A DNA stretch of 64,000 nucleotides from Ideonella sp. (GTDB taxonomy: Bacteria; Pseudomonadota; Gammaproteobacteria; Burkholderiales; Burkholderiaceae_C): the NCBI GenBank assembly GCA_016721465.1, contig JADKIA010000031.1, positions 310,001-374,000 on the forward strand, given 5' to 3'. The position numbers and the translations under genes were made by a program. Positions within the stretch are counted from its first letter, which is position 1. The number at the start of each line of letters is the position of its first letter. Positions 1-9,244 of the stretch are shown in pieces. The notes under the pieces were generated by a model. The model was not told the origin of the DNA. It saw nothing but the letters and a program-made list of their open reading frames with translations, and did not search any database.

Positions 1-55
1 ACTTGCCGCGCGCCTCGGCATAACTCTGTGAGAACGCGTCCACACCGCGGCTCAT
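1..55 (-). CDS. DUF2817-type (M14-like) peptidase, N-terminal fragment
   Basis: Only the first 18 codons lie in the window. On the minus strand an ATG overlaps the TGA of the M20 amidohydrolase as ATGA, so translation is probably coupled. The visible N-terminus reads MSRGVDAFSQSYAEARGK. The FSQSYAEAR block resembles the start of DUF2817 proteins, a zinc carboxypeptidase / succinylglutamate desuccinylase-like family of unknown substrate. The rest, including any zinc ligands, lies beyond the left edge. Pairing with a peptidase-like amidohydrolase would suit an amino-acid or peptide salvage operon. The family call rests on one short motif. Confidence 0.55.
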   Translation of the reverse strand, partial: MSRGVDAFSQSYAEARGK

Positions 56-1245
56 CGTGCCGACCCCAGCCAGGCCTCGGCCAGGCGCACCCAGGCGGTG
101 GCGCCCAGCGGGATCAGGTCGTCGTTGAAGTCGTAGCTGGGGTTGTGCAGCGTGCAGGGGCCGAGGCCATGGCCGCCGATTCGGTGCGCGCCGTCGCCAT
201 TGCCGATGAGGAAGTAGCAGCCGGGCTTTTCGAGCAGGAAGTAGCTGAAGTCTTCCGCGCCCATGGTGGGTTCGAACTCGTGCACGTTCTGCGCGCCCAC
301 CACCTCGCCCAGCACGCGCCGCGCGAAGGCCGTCTCGGCCTCGTGATTGACCGTGGGCGGGTAGTTGCGATGGAACTCGAAATCGCAGCCGCATTCGTAG
401 GCGGCCGCCGTGGCCTCGGCCATGGCCTTCATGCGGCGCTCGATCAGGTCGAGCACGTCGGTGGAGAAGGTGCGCACGGTGCCTTCGATCACGCAGCTGT
501 CGGGAATGACGTTGGTGGCTTCGCCGGTATGGATCATGGTGACCGAGATCACTCCGGTGTCCAGAGGCCGCTTGTTGCGCGAAATGATGGTCTGGAAGCC
601 CTGCACCATCTGGCATGCGGCGGGCACCGGATCCACGCCCAGGTGGGGCATCGCGCCATGCGCGCCCTTGCCGCGCAGCGTGATCTTGAACTCGTTGCTG
701 CTGGCAAAGCAGGGGCCGCTCTTCAGTGCGAACTCGCCCACGCGCATGCCGGGCCAGTTGTGGGCCCCGAACATGGCCTCCATCGGGAAGCGCTCGAACA
801 GGCCATCCTTGATCATTTCGCGGGCACCGCCGCCACCTTCTTCGGCGGGCTGGAACACCAGGTAGACCGTGCCGTCGAAGCTGCGCTGCCGGCTCAGGTG
901 CTTGGCGGCGGCCAGCAGCATGGCGGTGTGGCCGTCGTGCCCGCAGGCGTGCATCTTGCCGTGGTGCTGGCTGGCGTGGGCAAAGGTGTTGGCCTCGGTC
1001 ATCGGCAGGGCATCGATGTCGGCACGCAGGCCGACAGCGCGGTCTGAAGTGCCGTTCTTGACGATGCCCACCACGCCGGTCTTGCCCAGGCCCCGGTGCA
1101 CGGGGATGCCCCAGCCGGTGAGCGCCTGGGCGATCAGGTCCGAGGTGCGCTGCTCCTGGAAGCACAACTCGGGGTGCGCGTGGATGTCGCGCCGCACGGT
1201 GGCGATGCTGGCGGCATCGGCCAGGATGGATTCGATCAGCTGCAT
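52..1245 (-). CDS. M20 family metallo-amidohydrolase (hippurate hydrolase / amidohydrolase type)
   Basis: Predicted cytoplasmic di-metal hydrolase of 397 residues that cleaves N-acyl amino acids or similar amides. The metal-binding MHACGHDGHTAMLL block lies near residue 100, PAEEGGGGAREM near 135 carries the catalytic glutamates, and TMGAEDFSYF lies near the C-terminus. This pattern is that of the HipO/AbgB/IAA-hydrolase branch, and the length is normal. I chose the start at MQLIESIL because GGAG lies about 10 bases upstream; an upstream in-frame start would add 19 unconserved residues. Its stop overlaps the start of a DUF2817 peptidase, and an amino-acid-type binding protein lies upstream on the same strand. 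The substrate cannot be told from sequence. Confidence 0.9.
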   Translation of the reverse strand: MQLIESILADAASIATVRRDIHAHPELCFQEQRTSDLIAQALTGWGIPVHRGLGKTGVVGIVKNGTSDRAVGLRADIDALPMTEANTFAHASQHHGKMHACGHDGHTAMLLAAAKHLSRQRSFDGTVYLVFQPAEEGGGGAREMIKDGLFERFPMEAMFGAHNWPGMRVGEFALKSGPCFASSNEFKITLRGKGAHGAMPHLGVDPVPAACQMVQGFQTIISRNKRPLDTGVISVTMIHTGEATNVIPDSCVIEGTVRTFSTDVLDLIERRMKAMAEATAAAYECGCDFEFHRNYPPTVNHEAETAFARRVLGEVVGAQNVHEFEPTMGAEDFSYFLLEKPGCYFLIGNGDGAHRIGGHGLGPCTLHNPSYDFNDDLIPLGATAWVRLAEAWLGSAR

Positions 1246-1350
1246 CGGACGTCTCCGGAGAATTTTCCAGTCTACCGCCGCCCCCGTTGGCCTTGCTGTC
1301 AAGTCGGCGCCAGGACGTCCGGACCGCGTGCCCGGCGCGGTGCCGCCGGC

Positions 1351-2490
1351 TCAGCGGCGAACCCGACCATCCTCGGTGAGCATGGTCAGGTCCACATAGG
1401 CCGAGCCCACGTGGTTGCGCGGGCCGAAGCCAACATGGAAGCCGCCCAGGTCCAGGCGCTGCATGCCTTCCATCGCGGTGATGAAGCCGTCACGCGTGGC
1501 CGGTCGGCCGGCACGCTTGAGGCCTTCGGTGAACACCCGCGCCGCGACATAGCCCTCCATGCCGGAGTAGTTGGGCTGGTGCTTGCCGTTGCTGCGCTTG
1601 ATGGCGTCCAGATACTCGCGCGAGATTGCGGTGGTGGTGCTGAAGGGGAAGGGCATCACCTGGCTGACCATCACGCCGTGGCCTTCCTTGCCGAGCTCGT
1701 CGGCCAGCGCCTGCGTGCCGACGAAGGACACGTTGTAGAAGGTGCCGCCGTAGCCCGCCTTGCGGGCGGCGCGGATGAAGGCGGCGCAGCTCTTGTAGGC
1801 GCTGATCTGCACCACGGCATCGGGTTGCTTGGCGACGATGGCCTGCGCGGCGGCGGCCACCTCCACGCTGTTGCGCTCGACCAGCCCCACGGCCACAGGC
1901 TCCAGACCCGTGCTGGCCAGTGCGCGTTTCACACCGTCGAGGCCGGCCTGGCCATAGCTGTCGTTCTGTCGGAAAACGGCGATCTTCTTCAGGCCCAGGC
2001 CGGTGAGCTGGCGCACGATGAGCGCGGTCTCGTCGAAATAGGACGCACGCACATGGAACACGTAGCGGCTGAAGGGCTCGCGCAGCGCCTGCGCCCCGGT
2101 GAAGGGGCCGAACAGCGGCAGGCGGTGCTCGTTGGCCAAGGGCAGTGCGGCCAGGGTCGTGGGCGTGCCCACGTAGCCGAACAGCGCAAACACCTCGTCG
2201 CGGATGAAGGTCTCGGTGTTGGCCTTGCAGCGCTCGGGCTCGTAGCCATCGTCGAGCAGGCGCAGTTCGATGGCCTGGCCATTGATGCCACCTTGGGCAT
2301 TCACGGCGTCGAAGTGCAGACGCGCGCCCTGGTTCATCTGCAGGCCCAGCTGGGCCGCCGGCCCGGTGGTGGGCGCCGACTGCCCCAGCACGATGCCGCG
2401 ATGGGCCTGCGACCGCGCCGTGCCGACGCCAAGAGTGCTCAGGCAAGCCAGGCGCAGCAGCGTGCGACGTCGGTCAGCGAAGTGGTTCAT
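1351..2490 (-). CDS. ABC transporter substrate-binding protein, branched-chain amino acid type
   Basis: Periplasmic binding protein of the Leu/Ile/Val family (type 1 fold, Peripla_BP_6), about 379 residues. The N-terminus has a twin-arginine-like RRRTLLRL followed by a hydrophobic stretch ending ARSQA, a plausible export signal. The mature part opens with GQSAPTTGPAAQLG and contains AVNAQGGINGQAIELRLLDDGYEP, typical of the family's first lobe. No permease or ATPase gene is adjacent, so it is an orphan here. The start is uncertain: the ATG chosen lacks a clear Shine-Dalgarno, and an in-frame GTG six codons upstream is equally weak. It lies 105 bases upstream of the M20 amidohydrolase on the same strand. 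Confidence 0.85.
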   Translation of the reverse strand: MNHFADRRRTLLRLACLSTLGVGTARSQAHRGIVLGQSAPTTGPAAQLGLQMNQGARLHFDAVNAQGGINGQAIELRLLDDGYEPERCKANTETFIRDEVFALFGYVGTPTTLAALPLANEHRLPLFGPFTGAQALREPFSRYVFHVRASYFDETALIVRQLTGLGLKKIAVFRQNDSYGQAGLDGVKRALASTGLEPVAVGLVERNSVEVAAAAQAIVAKQPDAVVQISAYKSCAAFIRAARKAGYGGTFYNVSFVGTQALADELGKEGHGVMVSQVMPFPFSTTTAISREYLDAIKRSNGKHQPNYSGMEGYVAARVFTEGLKRAGRPATRDGFITAMEGMQRLDLGGFHVGFGPRNHVGSAYVDLTMLTEDGRVRR

Positions 2491-2696
2491 GGTGGGTGGC
2501 TGGTTCACGGCCGACGCGCGGCATCACGGCTTCGGCCCAATCCCGCAGCCTAAAGCGGAAATCGCGGCAACCTGTCGCCACGTGGGGCGGCCCCCCCGAA
2601 TCAGGTGGGTCTTGCGGGCCGGGAGCGGGTTTGCCCGGGCCGACCACCGGCGCGGCGTGCGACACGTCGGCTGTCAAGGTGTGCAATCATCTTTCG

Positions 2697-4763
2697 ATGA
2701 GCCAAACCACTTCGACGCGCGCGGCCATCCCCGTCGTCAGCCACACGGTGCGCGGCGCCTGTCCGCACGATTGTCCGGACACCTGCGCACTGCGGATCAC
2801 CGTCGAAAACGGCCGTGTCGTGCGCGTGGCCGGAGATCCGGACCACCCGCCCACCCATGGCGCCCTGTGCACCAAGGTCTCGCGCTACGCCGAGCGCACC
2901 TACCACCCCGAGCGCGTGCTCACGCCGCTCAAGCGGGTGGGGCCCAAAGGCGCGGGCCAGTTCGTGCCGGTGAGCTGGGACGAGGCCCTGGACGACATCG
3001 CCGCGCGCCTGAAGTCGATCGCCGCGCGCGACCCGCAAGCCATCCTGCCCTACAGCTACGCCGGCACCATGGGCATGCTGCAGTCCGAGAGCATGGACCG
3101 GCGCTTCTTCCACAAGCTCGGCGCCTCGCTGCTGGACCGCACCATCTGCTCGAACGCCGGTGGTGAGGCGCTGGCCCTCACCTATGGCGCCAAGGTGGGC
3201 ATGCACCTCGAGGACTACGCGGCGGCCAAGCTCATCCTCATCTGGGGCAGCAATTCCATTGCCTCCAACCTGCACTTCTGGACCTTTGCGCAGCAGGCCA
3301 AGCGCAACGGTGCGCGTCTGGTGTGCATCGACCCGCGCCGCACCGAGACGGCCGACAAGTGCCATCAGCACATTGCCCTGCTGCCTGGCAGCGACGGCGC
3401 CCTGGCGCTGGGCCTGATGCACCAACTGATCACGCTCGGCGCGCTGGACCAGGACTACATCGCCCGCCATGTGGATGGCTTCGAAGCCCTGCGCGAGCGC
3501 GCCCTGGCCTGGCCGCCCGAGCGCGCGGCCCGGGTCTGCGGCATCGAGCCACAGGTGATCGTCGAGCTGGCGCGCGAGTACGCGGCCGCCAAGCCAGCCG
3601 CCATTCGCCTGAACTACGGCATGCAACGCACCCATGGCGGCGGCAATGCCGTGCGCCTGGTGGCGATGCTGCCGTGCCTGACGGGCGCCTGGCGGCAGCG
3701 TGGCGGCGGGCTGTTGCTCTCGGCTTCGGGCTGGTTCCGCGCATTCCGCAACGATGCGGCCCTGCAGCGGCCCGATCTGCTGGGCGAGCGCCGCCCCCGC
3801 ACCATCAACATGAGCACCATCGGCGACGATTTGCTGCGCGAGGCGTCGCCCGAGTTCGGCCCCAAGGTGGAGGCCTTGGTGGTCTACAACACCAATCCGG
3901 TGGCGGTGGCGCCCGATTCGGCCAAGGTCGTGGCCGGGTTTGCGCGCGACGACCTGTTCACGGTGGTGCTCGAGCACTTTCTCACCGACACCGCCGACTT
4001 CGCCGACTACGTGCTGCCCGCCACCACCCAGCTGGAGCATCGCGATGTGCACACCACCTACGGACACACCTATGTGGTGGCCAACGATCCGGCCATTGCG
4101 CCGGTGGGTCAGGCACGGCCCAACACCCAGGTTTTTCGCGACTTGGCCGCGCGCATGGGTTTCACCGAGGCCTGCTTTGCCGACACCGACGAGCAACTGG
4201 CCGCGCAGGCCCTGCGTGGCGTGGACCTCGCGGCCTTGCGCGAGCACGGCTGGGTGAAGCTGCCTTTGCCTGAAGTGCCGTTTGCCGACGGCGGGTTCGT
4301 CACGCCCAACGGCAAGGTGCAGGTCTGCCCGCCGGGTTTCAGCGCCCCGGACCATGTCGTGCCCTACGAATCGGCTCAGTCGGCACCGGATCTGGCGCAG
4401 CGGTTTCCGCTGGCCATGATCTCGCCACCGGCGCGTAACTTTCTCAACTCCAGCTTCGTCAACGTGAAGAGCCTGCGCGACATCGAAGGCGAACCGTTGC
4501 TGGAAATCCATCCCGACGACGCCGCCGCGCGAGGCCTCACCGATGGCGCCGTCGTGCGCGTGCACAACGCGCGTGGCAGCCACCACTGCAAGGCCCGCGT
4601 GAGCACTCGGGCGCGGCCTGGCGTGGTGCATGGCCTGGGCGTGTGGTGGCGCAAGTTCGGCGTGGACGGCACCAACGTGAATGAACTCACCAGCCAGCGC
4701 CTGACCGACATCGGCCGTGCGCCCACCTTTTACGATTGCCTGGTGGAGGTGAGCGCGCAATGA
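2697..4763 (+). CDS. molybdopterin-dependent oxidoreductase, [4Fe-4S]-containing
   Basis: Predicted cytoplasmic molybdenum enzyme of 688 residues in the DMSO reductase / formate dehydrogenase superfamily (COG0243). The N-terminal ACPHDCPDTC motif plus a cysteine in GALCTKVSRY is the usual four-cysteine [4Fe-4S] site. The block GSNSIASNLHFWTF, then CIDPRRTETADKCHQHIALLPG, is a typical dinucleotide-binding region, and DYVLPATTQLEHRDVH lies in the third domain. ICSNAGGEAL is where the family carries its Mo ligand; Cys as ligand is my inference. There is no Tat signal and no FeS or membrane subunit gene nearby. I chose the start at MSQTTST because the longer frame is non-conserved. It overlaps the next gene, an aminopeptidase lipoprotein. 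The substrate is unknown. Confidence 0.88.
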   Translation: MSQTTSTRAAIPVVSHTVRGACPHDCPDTCALRITVENGRVVRVAGDPDHPPTHGALCTKVSRYAERTYHPERVLTPLKRVGPKGAGQFVPVSWDEALDDIAARLKSIAARDPQAILPYSYAGTMGMLQSESMDRRFFHKLGASLLDRTICSNAGGEALALTYGAKVGMHLEDYAAAKLILIWGSNSIASNLHFWTFAQQAKRNGARLVCIDPRRTETADKCHQHIALLPGSDGALALGLMHQLITLGALDQDYIARHVDGFEALRERALAWPPERAARVCGIEPQVIVELAREYAAAKPAAIRLNYGMQRTHGGGNAVRLVAMLPCLTGAWRQRGGGLLLSASGWFRAFRNDAALQRPDLLGERRPRTINMSTIGDDLLREASPEFGPKVEALVVYNTNPVAVAPDSAKVVAGFARDDLFTVVLEHFLTDTADFADYVLPATTQLEHRDVHTTYGHTYVVANDPAIAPVGQARPNTQVFRDLAARMGFTEACFADTDEQLAAQALRGVDLAALREHGWVKLPLPEVPFADGGFVTPNGKVQVCPPGFSAPDHVVPYESAQSAPDLAQRFPLAMISPPARNFLNSSFVNVKSLRDIEGEPLLEIHPDDAAARGLTDGAVVRVHNARGSHHCKARVSTRARPGVVHGLGVWWRKFGVDGTNVNELTSQRLTDIGRAPTFYDCLVEVSAQ

Positions 4764-5848
4764 GCTGGCCCGGGGCGCCGCATGGTGGCGTCCGACGCTC
4801 GCGCCTGGTGGGGGCTGGCACCTTGCTCCTGGCGCTGGCGCTGCTGGCCAGCGGATGCGGCTCCATGGGCTATTACGCCCAGTCGGTCGGTGGGCACCTG
4901 GAGCTGATGCGCCGTGCCAGGCCGGTGCCCGCCTGGTTGGCCGACGACCGCACGCCCGAGGCCTTGCGCGCGCGCTTGCAACTGGCCCAGCGCCTGCGCG
5001 ACTTCGCGGTGAGTGAGCTGGCGCTGCCGGACAACGCCAGCTACCGCCGCTACGTCGACCTGGGGCGCGCCTCGGTGGTGTGGAACGTGGTGGCCACGCC
5101 CGAGCTGTCGCTGACGCTGCAGACCTGGTGCTTCCCGGTGATGGGCTGCGTCGGCTACCGCGGCTACTTCGACCAGGCCGACGCCGAAGGCCTGGGCACG
5201 CAACTGCGCGCCCAGGGCCTGGAGGTCAGTGTCTATGGCGTGCCGGCCTACTCCACCCTGGGCTGGACCAACTGGCTGGGTGGCGACCCGTTGCTCAGCA
5301 CCTTCATCCAATGGCCCGAGGCCGACCTGGCTCGGCTGATCTTCCACGAACTTGCCCACCAGGTGGCCTATGCTGCCGACGACACGCAGTTCAACGAGTC
5401 CTACGCCACGGCCGTGGAGCGCCTGGGCGCGGCGCGCTGGCAGGCGCTGTCCGGCCGGCCCGGCGAGGACGCGGCCGTGGCAAAGCGCCGCGCCGACTTC
5501 AAGGCGCTGAGCCTGCGCACCCGGGCGCGACTCGAGGCCTTGTACGCCAGTTCGCTTGGCGATGCCGACAAGCGCCGCGGCAAGCTGGCCGCAATGGCCG
5601 CGATGCAGGCCGAGTACGCGGACCTGAAGGCCAACGCCTGGGGCGGCTTTGCCGGCTACGACGGCTGGATGGCGCGCGTCAACAACGCGTCATTGGCCGT
5701 GCAGGCGGCCTACGACGGCCTGGTGCCAGAATTCGAGCGACTGTTCGAGCGGCAAGGCCGCGATTTCAGCCGCTTCCATGCCGAGGTGCAGCGCCTGGCC
5801 GCCCTGTCGAAGGACGAGCGCCGCGCCAGACTGCAAGCCTCGCGCTGA
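4760..5848 (+). CDS. predicted lipoprotein aminopeptidase (COG4324 / Aminopep family)
   Basis: Envelope-anchored putative zinc aminopeptidase of 362 residues. The N-terminal hydrophobic run ends LLASGC, a lipobox, so the protein is probably a lipoprotein. The zinc motif HELAHQVAYAADDTQFNESYAT near residue 195 supplies HExxH plus a downstream Glu, and CFPVMGCVGYRGYF upstream is a hallmark of this family. The start is secure: ATG overlaps the TGA of the molybdoenzyme (ATGA) and is preceded by GGAGGTGA. The C-terminal third is charged and helical. The family is predicted from sequence and its substrates have not, to my knowledge, been defined. The overlap with a molybdoenzyme gene is unexplained. 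Confidence 0.88.
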   Translation: MSWPGAPHGGVRRSRLVGAGTLLLALALLASGCGSMGYYAQSVGGHLELMRRARPVPAWLADDRTPEALRARLQLAQRLRDFAVSELALPDNASYRRYVDLGRASVVWNVVATPELSLTLQTWCFPVMGCVGYRGYFDQADAEGLGTQLRAQGLEVSVYGVPAYSTLGWTNWLGGDPLLSTFIQWPEADLARLIFHELAHQVAYAADDTQFNESYATAVERLGAARWQALSGRPGEDAAVAKRRADFKALSLRTRARLEALYASSLGDADKRRGKLAAMAAMQAEYADLKANAWGGFAGYDGWMARVNNASLAVQAAYDGLVPEFERLFERQGRDFSRFHAEVQRLAALSKDERRARLQASR

Positions 5849-5889
5849 GCGCGCAGCTGTTCAATTCACCCCAACGGAGCCAGCCCTCG

Positions 5890-6231
5890 ATGTCCGACAT
5901 CCGCATTCACCGTGACCACCACTTGGGTCTGAAGAAAGCACGCGAAGTGGCCTGGCAATGGGCCGAAGAGGTCGAGAAGAAGTTCGACATGGAGTGCGGC
6001 GTGCTCGAGGGCGAAACCAGCGACACGGTGGAGTTCAGTCGCAGCGGCGTGCACGGCACCCTGATCGTGGCGGCCGACCACTTTGATCTGCACGCCAAGT
6101 TGGGCTTCCTGATCGGTGCTTTCTCCAGGACCATCGAGACCGAGATCGAGAAGGAATTGGACACGCTGCTCGGCTCGGCGGCCGCCGCGGCGAAGAAGGT
6201 GGCCGCCAAGAAGTCCGCGGCGAAGAAGTAG
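5890..6231 (+). CDS. polyhydroxyalkanoic acid system (PHA granule region) protein
   Basis: Small protein of 113 residues matching the PHA_gran_rgn family, which occurs in polyhydroxyalkanoate-accumulating proteobacteria. MSDIRIHRDHHLGLKKAREVA opens the family domain. The tail is a lysine/alanine-rich AAKKVAAKKSAAKK stretch, like the histone-like tails common in these bacteria, which may bind nucleic acid or a granule surface (inference). GGAG lies about 10 bases upstream of the ATG. No phaC, phaP or phaR lies in the window. It follows the aminopeptidase lipoprotein by about 40 bases on the same strand and converges with the glgX-type gene. Confidence 0.8.
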   Translation: MSDIRIHRDHHLGLKKAREVAWQWAEEVEKKFDMECGVLEGETSDTVEFSRSGVHGTLIVAADHFDLHAKLGFLIGAFSRTIETEIEKELDTLLGSAAAAAKKVAAKKSAAKK

Positions 6232-6265
6232 CCCGTGGGTGCGGGGATGCGCGCGGCCTGCGCGA

Positions 6266-8533
6266 TCAATCCAGCATCGCGCGGTTGATGGGCTCACCCG
6301 CCATCAGCACCACCACACTGCGCGGTTCGACCCGGTGCCGATCGCCCCACACCGGCTCGGCGTCCGTGGCCCGGACCAGGTCTTGCGGCGCAGGGCGCGC
6401 GGTGTCGACGATGCGCAGCCAATGCATCGCCTCGGGTTCGGTCGATGCCGGCAACGACGGCAGCTCGAATTCCAGCGCTTCCCAATAGGCGTTCAGCGCG
6501 AAATGCATGTGCAAATCGCCCGACAGGCTGCGTGCGGTGATGGCCAGGCTGTGAGAGTCGTGCGACAGATCCGGCTGGTCCAGCCGGGTGCCGTGCAACT
6601 GCACCTTGGCGTGCAGGATCACATCGCTCAGCGTCAGCTCTTGGGCGCTGCGCACCGATTCCCGCAGGTAACGCAACTTGATCAATCCGCGAACGAAGCG
6701 ACGCAGTTCGGCCTGCAGCGGCACGGCGGACCAGTCGAACCAGCTCAGCGTGTTGTCCTGGCAATAGGCATTGTTGTTGCCGCGCTGGGTGCGGCGGACC
6801 TCGTCGCCCATCAACAGCATCGGCGTGCCCAAGGCGAGGATGTTGATGGCCAGAAGGTTCTTCGTCTGCCGCAGGCGCAGCGCTGCGATTTGCGGATCGT
6901 CGGTGTCTCCCTCTGCGCCGCAGTTCCAGCTCAGGTTGTTGTCCGTGCCGTCACGGTCCTGTTCGAGGTTGGCCGCGTTGTGCTTCTGGCTGTAGGACAC
7001 CAGGTCGTTGAGCGTGAAGCCATCGTGGCAGGTGACGAAGTTGATGCTCTGTGCCGCCTCGCGCGGCCGGTCGCCATACAGGTCGGGGCTGCCGCGCAGC
7101 CGCAGCGCCAATCGGGGCACCATGTCCGAGTCGCCCCGCACGAAGGCCCGCACGTCATCGCGGAATTGGCCGTTCCACTCCTTCCACCGCTCGCCGGCAA
7201 AGCGGCCCACCTGGTACAGGCCGACGGCGTCCCAGGCCTCGGCGATCAGCTTGGTGCCCACCAGCACCGGATCGGAGTCGATGTCCAGGATCACGGGCGG
7301 GGTCGCGGAGGGCTGGCCCTGTTCGTCGCGTGAAAGGATCGCTGCCAGGTCGAAGCGGAACCCGTCCACGTGCATCACCGACACCCAGTAGTGCAGGCTG
7401 TCCAGGATCATTCGGCGCACGATGGTGTGGTTGGCATTGAGCGTGTTGCCCGTGCCCGAGTAACTCGCATGGCGGCCCTGGGCGTCCAGCATGTAGTAGG
7501 TGCCATCGGCCAGGCCGCGCCAGCTCAAGGTGGGGCCGTTGTCGCCGTTCTCGGTGGTGTGGTTGAACACCACGTCGAGAATCACTTCGAGCCCGGCGCG
7601 GTGCAGGGCCTTGACCATGTCGCGGAATTCGTCGATCACCGACAGCGGGTCGTCGGGCGTGACCCCGTAGGCCGTGTGCGGCGCAAAGAAGGACATGGGG
7701 GAATAGCCCCAGTAGTTGCACAGTCCCGGTGGGGCGTCCTGCGGATCGAACTGGAACACCGGCAACAACTCGACGGCGGTGACGCCCAGGTCGAGCAGGT
7801 AAGGGATCTTCGCCGCAAGGCCAGCAAACGTGCCGCGCAGTTCCGGGGCCAGACCAGAGTTCGGATGGCGAGTGAATCCACCGACGTGCAGCTCATAGAT
7901 CACAGTCTGAGCGAACGGTCGATGCAGCGGTGCATCGCCCTGCCAGTCGTAGGCGCGTGCGTCGGTCACGACGCTCTTGCAGGCCTGTGCGTCGTTGCGG
8001 ACCGGCGCAACGGCAGCCCGCCGGTCATAGCTCGCCGGTACCGCCACGCCGCGCCCGTACGGATCGAGCAGCACCTTGGTGACGTCGAAGCGCATGCCTG
8101 CAGCGGGGTCTTGTGGGCCATCGGCGCGCCAGGCGTAAAGTTGCCCGGCGCGCAGCCCGGGCACCAGCACATGCCAGTAGTGACCATCGCGATGCTGCAC
8201 CGCATCCAGGACGATTTCGCGCAGGGGCGAGGCGTCTTCGGCGCTGCGGTACAGCAGCAGGGTCATGGACGTGGCGCCCCGGGCATAGACACTGAAATTG
8301 ACGCCGCCGCCCATCAGTGTGGCGCCCAGGGGGTGGGCATGGCCCGGGTGGGCTGGTTCCGCCGACCTCTGCGGGCGTTCCGCCGACGAAGCCCAGACCG
8401 AATCGGGTACGGCGGCTGTCAACGCCGGGTGCTTGAGCGAGCGCCGGTGGAGGCGTCGTTCATGGGCTGCGGCGGTGCGCAGCGTCGCGGTGCGGACCGG
8501 TTGCGAGACGCGCAGGGCACGGGCAGTGGTCAT
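6266..8533 (-). CDS. glgX: glycogen debranching enzyme GlgX-type (isoamylase, GH13)
   Basis: Predicted cytoplasmic alpha-1,6-glucosidase of 755 residues that trims limit dextrins during glycogen breakdown. An N-terminal CBM48-like domain (HPLGATLMGGGVNFSVYARGA) starts near residue 67. The GH13 barrel shows DVVFNHTTE, DGFRFDLA (nucleophile Asp), a later EAWD (acid/base Glu) and FVTCHDGF, all in the expected order. The first 60 residues are basic, low-complexity and not conserved in the family, so a later start is possible; the Shine-Dalgarno at the chosen ATG is weak and very close. No other glycogen genes are adjacent. It converges with the PHA-region gene. Confidence 0.88.
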   Translation of the reverse strand: MTTARALRVSQPVRTATLRTAAAHERRLHRRSLKHPALTAAVPDSVWASSAERPQRSAEPAHPGHAHPLGATLMGGGVNFSVYARGATSMTLLLYRSAEDASPLREIVLDAVQHRDGHYWHVLVPGLRAGQLYAWRADGPQDPAAGMRFDVTKVLLDPYGRGVAVPASYDRRAAVAPVRNDAQACKSVVTDARAYDWQGDAPLHRPFAQTVIYELHVGGFTRHPNSGLAPELRGTFAGLAAKIPYLLDLGVTAVELLPVFQFDPQDAPPGLCNYWGYSPMSFFAPHTAYGVTPDDPLSVIDEFRDMVKALHRAGLEVILDVVFNHTTENGDNGPTLSWRGLADGTYYMLDAQGRHASYSGTGNTLNANHTIVRRMILDSLHYWVSVMHVDGFRFDLAAILSRDEQGQPSATPPVILDIDSDPVLVGTKLIAEAWDAVGLYQVGRFAGERWKEWNGQFRDDVRAFVRGDSDMVPRLALRLRGSPDLYGDRPREAAQSINFVTCHDGFTLNDLVSYSQKHNAANLEQDRDGTDNNLSWNCGAEGDTDDPQIAALRLRQTKNLLAINILALGTPMLLMGDEVRRTQRGNNNAYCQDNTLSWFDWSAVPLQAELRRFVRGLIKLRYLRESVRSAQELTLSDVILHAKVQLHGTRLDQPDLSHDSHSLAITARSLSGDLHMHFALNAYWEALEFELPSLPASTEPEAMHWLRIVDTARPAPQDLVRATDAEPVWGDRHRVEPRSVVVLMAGEPINRAMLD

Positions 8534-8720
8534 GGCCTTCAGTGGTCAAGCGGCAAGGTGCATGGTCGATCCGGCCTTTCGGGGATGAGCATCGAATGGC
8601 TGCGGTCGGTGCCAGCGAACGGCCAAGTCGACCCGCGGCACCCGGTGCTATCGCGCGACACCGCGCGGCGACATGGGGCCGCGCATTGGCGCCGCGCAAC
8701 GCCGGGCCGTGCGATGTCCA

Positions 8721-8966
8721 TCAACGGGCAGGGTCTGGTCCCGCTTTGTCATTCATTTGGCCGTCGACTTCCATCTCGGCCCTGAGCCAGTCTTCGATCT
8801 CATGACCGGGCACATGGCCTCGCCGTTCATAGCAACGGTAGGCCGCGGCTCGGATCATCGCGTCCCGCGTGTCGGCTCCATTCGGAGTCGAACTGCTGCG
8901 AACGGCGGCGCCTGTTTCCGCAGCCAATGCGGGCAGTGCGACCTTCTTGCCGGGGTTCGCTCTCAT
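8721..8966 (-). CDS. DUF2934 domain protein
   Basis: Small soluble protein of 81 residues. The C-terminal half, IRAAAYRCYERRGHVPGHEIEDWLRAEM, is the DUF2934 motif (Arg-x-x-Ala-Tyr, then GxxxGHEIEDWLRAE), usually one short domain of unknown function. The N-terminal half is alanine/serine-rich and probably disordered. I chose the ATG at MRANPGKK because AGGAGA lies about 8 bases upstream; the frame stays open further but lacks conserved residues. About 280 bases separate it from the acyl-CoA-binding protein gene, and I see no gene in that gap. Its role is unknown. Confidence 0.75.
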   Translation of the reverse strand: MRANPGKKVALPALAAETGAAVRSSSTPNGADTRDAMIRAAAYRCYERRGHVPGHEIEDWLRAEMEVDGQMNDKAGPDPAR

Positions 8967-9244
8967 CGTGGGTCTCCTGTTCGGTTCCCTCCGTGAAAAC
9001 ATCTTCGGCGATGGCCCTCACGGGTCGACCGCATCGCCTGGGCGGCACTGCCAACAACCGCGCCGCATGCCACTTATACGCCGTTGTCCATGCGTTGCAA
9101 GTGGGCGCGCGCGAGGGCATGACCGCCATCAGCCTTTCGCGCAAACTCGGGCCGACGCCGATGGCTGCGGCCGGGTCAACATGGGCGCGGCGCAACGTGC
9201 AGCGCCGTCCGGCGGCTCGGCCGGGCGGACCCTGCACGCCGCGG

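Noticed and set aside
1096..2553. Plus-strand open frame across the binding-protein gene
   Set aside because: Antisense shadow of two clear minus-strand genes; composition typical of antisense high-GC frames.
2601..4760. Very long minus-strand open frame opposite the molybdoenzyme
   Set aside because: It is the antisense shadow of a high-GC gene: His/Gly/Arg-rich, no domain, and fully covered by the conserved plus-strand gene.
8827..9237. Minus-strand 136-codon frame between DUF2934 and ACBP genes
   Set aside because: Partly antisense or out of frame to the DUF2934 gene, no Shine-Dalgarno, Arg/Pro-rich random composition. I see nothing supportable in the gap itself.
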